A stretch of DNA of 6,566 nucleotides from positions 1-6,566 of the forward strand of contig CACWYF010000077.1 of the NCBI GenBank assembly GCA_902765035.1, read 5' to 3'. Below the pieces are notes generated by a model. The model was not told where the DNA came from, ran no database searches, and saw nothing but the letters and a program-made list of their open reading frames with translations. The stretch's first letter is position 1. The number at the start of each line of letters is the position of its first letter. The stretch is from an uncultured Eubacteriales bacterium (GTDB lineage: Bacteria > Bacillota > Clostridia > Peptostreptococcales > Anaerovoracaceae). Below are positions 5,968 through 6,566 of the stretch, one piece after another. The position numbers and the translations under genes are program-made.

Positions 5968-5996
5968 TTGCGAAAACGCTTTAACTCTGTTACACT
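5968..5996 (+). promoter_or_regulatory. Candidate promoter of coaD
   Basis: The -35 box is TTGCGA (5968-5973, four of six), the spacer is 17 bases, and the -10 box is TACACT (5991-5996, four of six) with an extended -10 TG one base upstream (5988-5989). The start would fall near 6003, giving a very short leader of about 18 bases that still includes the ribosome binding site AAGGAAG at 6005-6011. Confidence 0.45.
5971..5984. promoter_or_regulatory. cre-like (CcpA-type) sequence inside the coaD promoter spacer
   Basis: CGAAAACGCTTTAA matches the catabolite response element TGWAARCGYTWWCW at 12 of 14 positions; the mismatches are position 1 (C for T) and position 13 (A for C). Its place between the -35 and -10 boxes would fit repression by CcpA or another LacI-family protein. 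The match is by eye and no regulator gene is in the window. Confidence 0.35.
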
Positions 5997-6020
5997 TTCA
6001 TAGTAAGGAAGTTTCATATT

Positions 6021-6509
6021 ATGGAAAGAAAAGCTCTGTATGCGGGATCATTCGATCCTATCACCAACGGACATCTCAACATCATTGAAAGAGCAGCCAA
6101 GATGTATGACTCTTTCACTGTAGCAGTCGTGGTCAACCCTAACAAAAAGGGTCTTTTTACGATTGAAGAAAGAGTTGAGATCATCCGCAGGGTCACAGAG
6201 CATATTCCTAATGTGTCAGTCGATAAATTTGACGGTCTTCTCGCTGATTACGTGAACAGCAACGGATTTGCGGCGGTAGTAAGGGGACTGAGAGTAACAA
6301 CTGATTTTGAAAACGAACTGCAGATGGCGCAGATGAATGCCAGACTGTTCAACGGGGATACTGAAACCGTATTTCTCATGACGGATCCTGAGTATTCATT
6401 CATAAGCTCAAGTCTCATCAAGGAAGTCGCTTCGTACGGCGGCTCTGTTGACGGGCTCGTGCCGGAGTATGTCGTTTCGAGGATCAGATCGAAATTGGAG
6501 GAGGATTAA
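6021..6509 (+). CDS. coaD: Phosphopantetheine adenylyltransferase
   Basis: This enzyme catalyses the fourth step of coenzyme A synthesis: ATP plus 4'-phosphopantetheine gives dephospho-CoA plus pyrophosphate, in the cytoplasm. The 162 residues match the family length. Seen are the N-terminal nucleotidyltransferase motif GSFDPITNGHL (9-19, with H18 as the second histidine-type residue of the T/HxGH signature), NPNKKGLF (39-46, with a lysine of the substrate pocket), VVRGLR (86-91), and the ATP-binding ISSSLIKEVASYGG (128-141). The start at ATG 6021 has AAGGAAG upstream. It is likely expressed both from its own promoter and by read-through from rsmD. It is followed by the next gene after only 4 bases. 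Confidence 0.96.
   Translation: MERKALYAGSFDPITNGHLNIIERAAKMYDSFTVAVVVNPNKKGLFTIEERVEIIRRVTEHIPNVSVDKFDGLLADYVNSNGFAAVVRGLRVTTDFENELQMAQMNARLFNGDTETVFLMTDPEYSFISSSLIKEVASYGGSVDGLVPEYVVSRIRSKLEED
6497..6504 (+). promoter_or_regulatory. Ribosome binding site of the gene after coaD
   Basis: GGAGGAGG lies within the last codons of coaD, 9 bases before ATG 6514. This strong site supports the reality of the truncated gene at the right edge and tight translation coupling to coaD. Confidence 0.8.
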
Positions 6510-6513
6510 AACT

Positions 6514-6566
6514 ATGAACGATGACAGCATCAAAATCATGTCGCTTCTTGATGAGCTCGAGGAACT
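6514..6566 (+). CDS. Start of an unidentified gene downstream of coaD (cut by right edge)
   Basis: Only 17 complete codons are visible, reading MNDDSIKIMSLLDELEE. They are acidic and helical with no signal peptide. In Clostridia, coaD is often followed by a short coiled-coil protein, variously named ATPase or DivIVA-like, whose N-terminus has a similar LLDELE motif. That assignment is inference from context and a few residues. The strong ribosome binding site and the 4-base spacing to coaD show that it belongs to the same transcript. Confidence 0.6.
   Translation, partial: MNDDSIKIMSLLDELEE

Noticed and set aside
5970..5979. GCGAAAACGC as a terminator hairpin after rsmD
   Set aside because: A 3-bp stem is too weak, and the sequence is better explained as part of the coaD promoter and cre-like site.

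Overview
The window looks like a chromosomal segment of a low-to-moderate GC Firmicute, most likely a Clostridia member. The reasons are the strong AGGAGG-type ribosome binding sites, the four-cysteine form of ribosomal protein L28, an Asp23/Gls24-family protein beside recG, and the gene order recG-rsmD-coaD, which is typical of that class. AGA/AGG arginine codons are very common in recG. I cannot place it to genus from sequence alone. No tRNA, rRNA, CRISPR array, insertion sequence or phage gene is visible, and no gene-free stretch reaches 300 bases.

Left part (1-2407, minus strand). Two envelope genes are read leftwards. The upstream one (2407 to 938) encodes a 489-residue protein with one N-terminal membrane anchor. 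Its body resembles an M20/PepD-type dipeptidase that seems to have lost its metal ligands. The downstream one (850 to the left edge) is the N-terminal 283 residues of a class A penicillin-binding protein. It has a long, Ala-rich cytoplasmic tail with 13 consecutive lysines, one membrane helix and the first glycosyltransferase (GT51) motif. A well-formed extended -10 promoter sits between them, so the PBP gene can be transcribed on its own.

Middle (2408-2570). This is a 163-base divergent intergenic region with a candidate promoter for each direction. Between the two promoters lies a 6+6 inverted repeat, AAGAAC-A6-GTTCTT, which overlaps both candidate -35 boxes and could be an operator.

Right part (2571-6566, plus strand). 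The order is rpmB (L28), a strong intrinsic terminator, an Asp23/Gls24-family protein, recG (overlapping it by 8 bases), rsmD, coaD and the first 17 codons of another gene 4 bases behind coaD. These are translation, replication-fork repair, rRNA modification and coenzyme A genes of a housekeeping cluster. The fatty-acid kinase gene fakA (yloV), which usually sits between the asp23-like gene and recG in Firmicutes, is absent. A two-tier stem-loop lies between recG and rsmD. A promoter carrying a cre-like sequence lies in front of coaD.

Nothing here is clearly a new multi-gene system. The best leads are the membrane-anchored pseudo-peptidase next to the PBP, the lysine tract containing an in-frame slippery heptamer, the divergent operator-like repeat, the structured recG-rsmD gap and the cre-like site at coaD.
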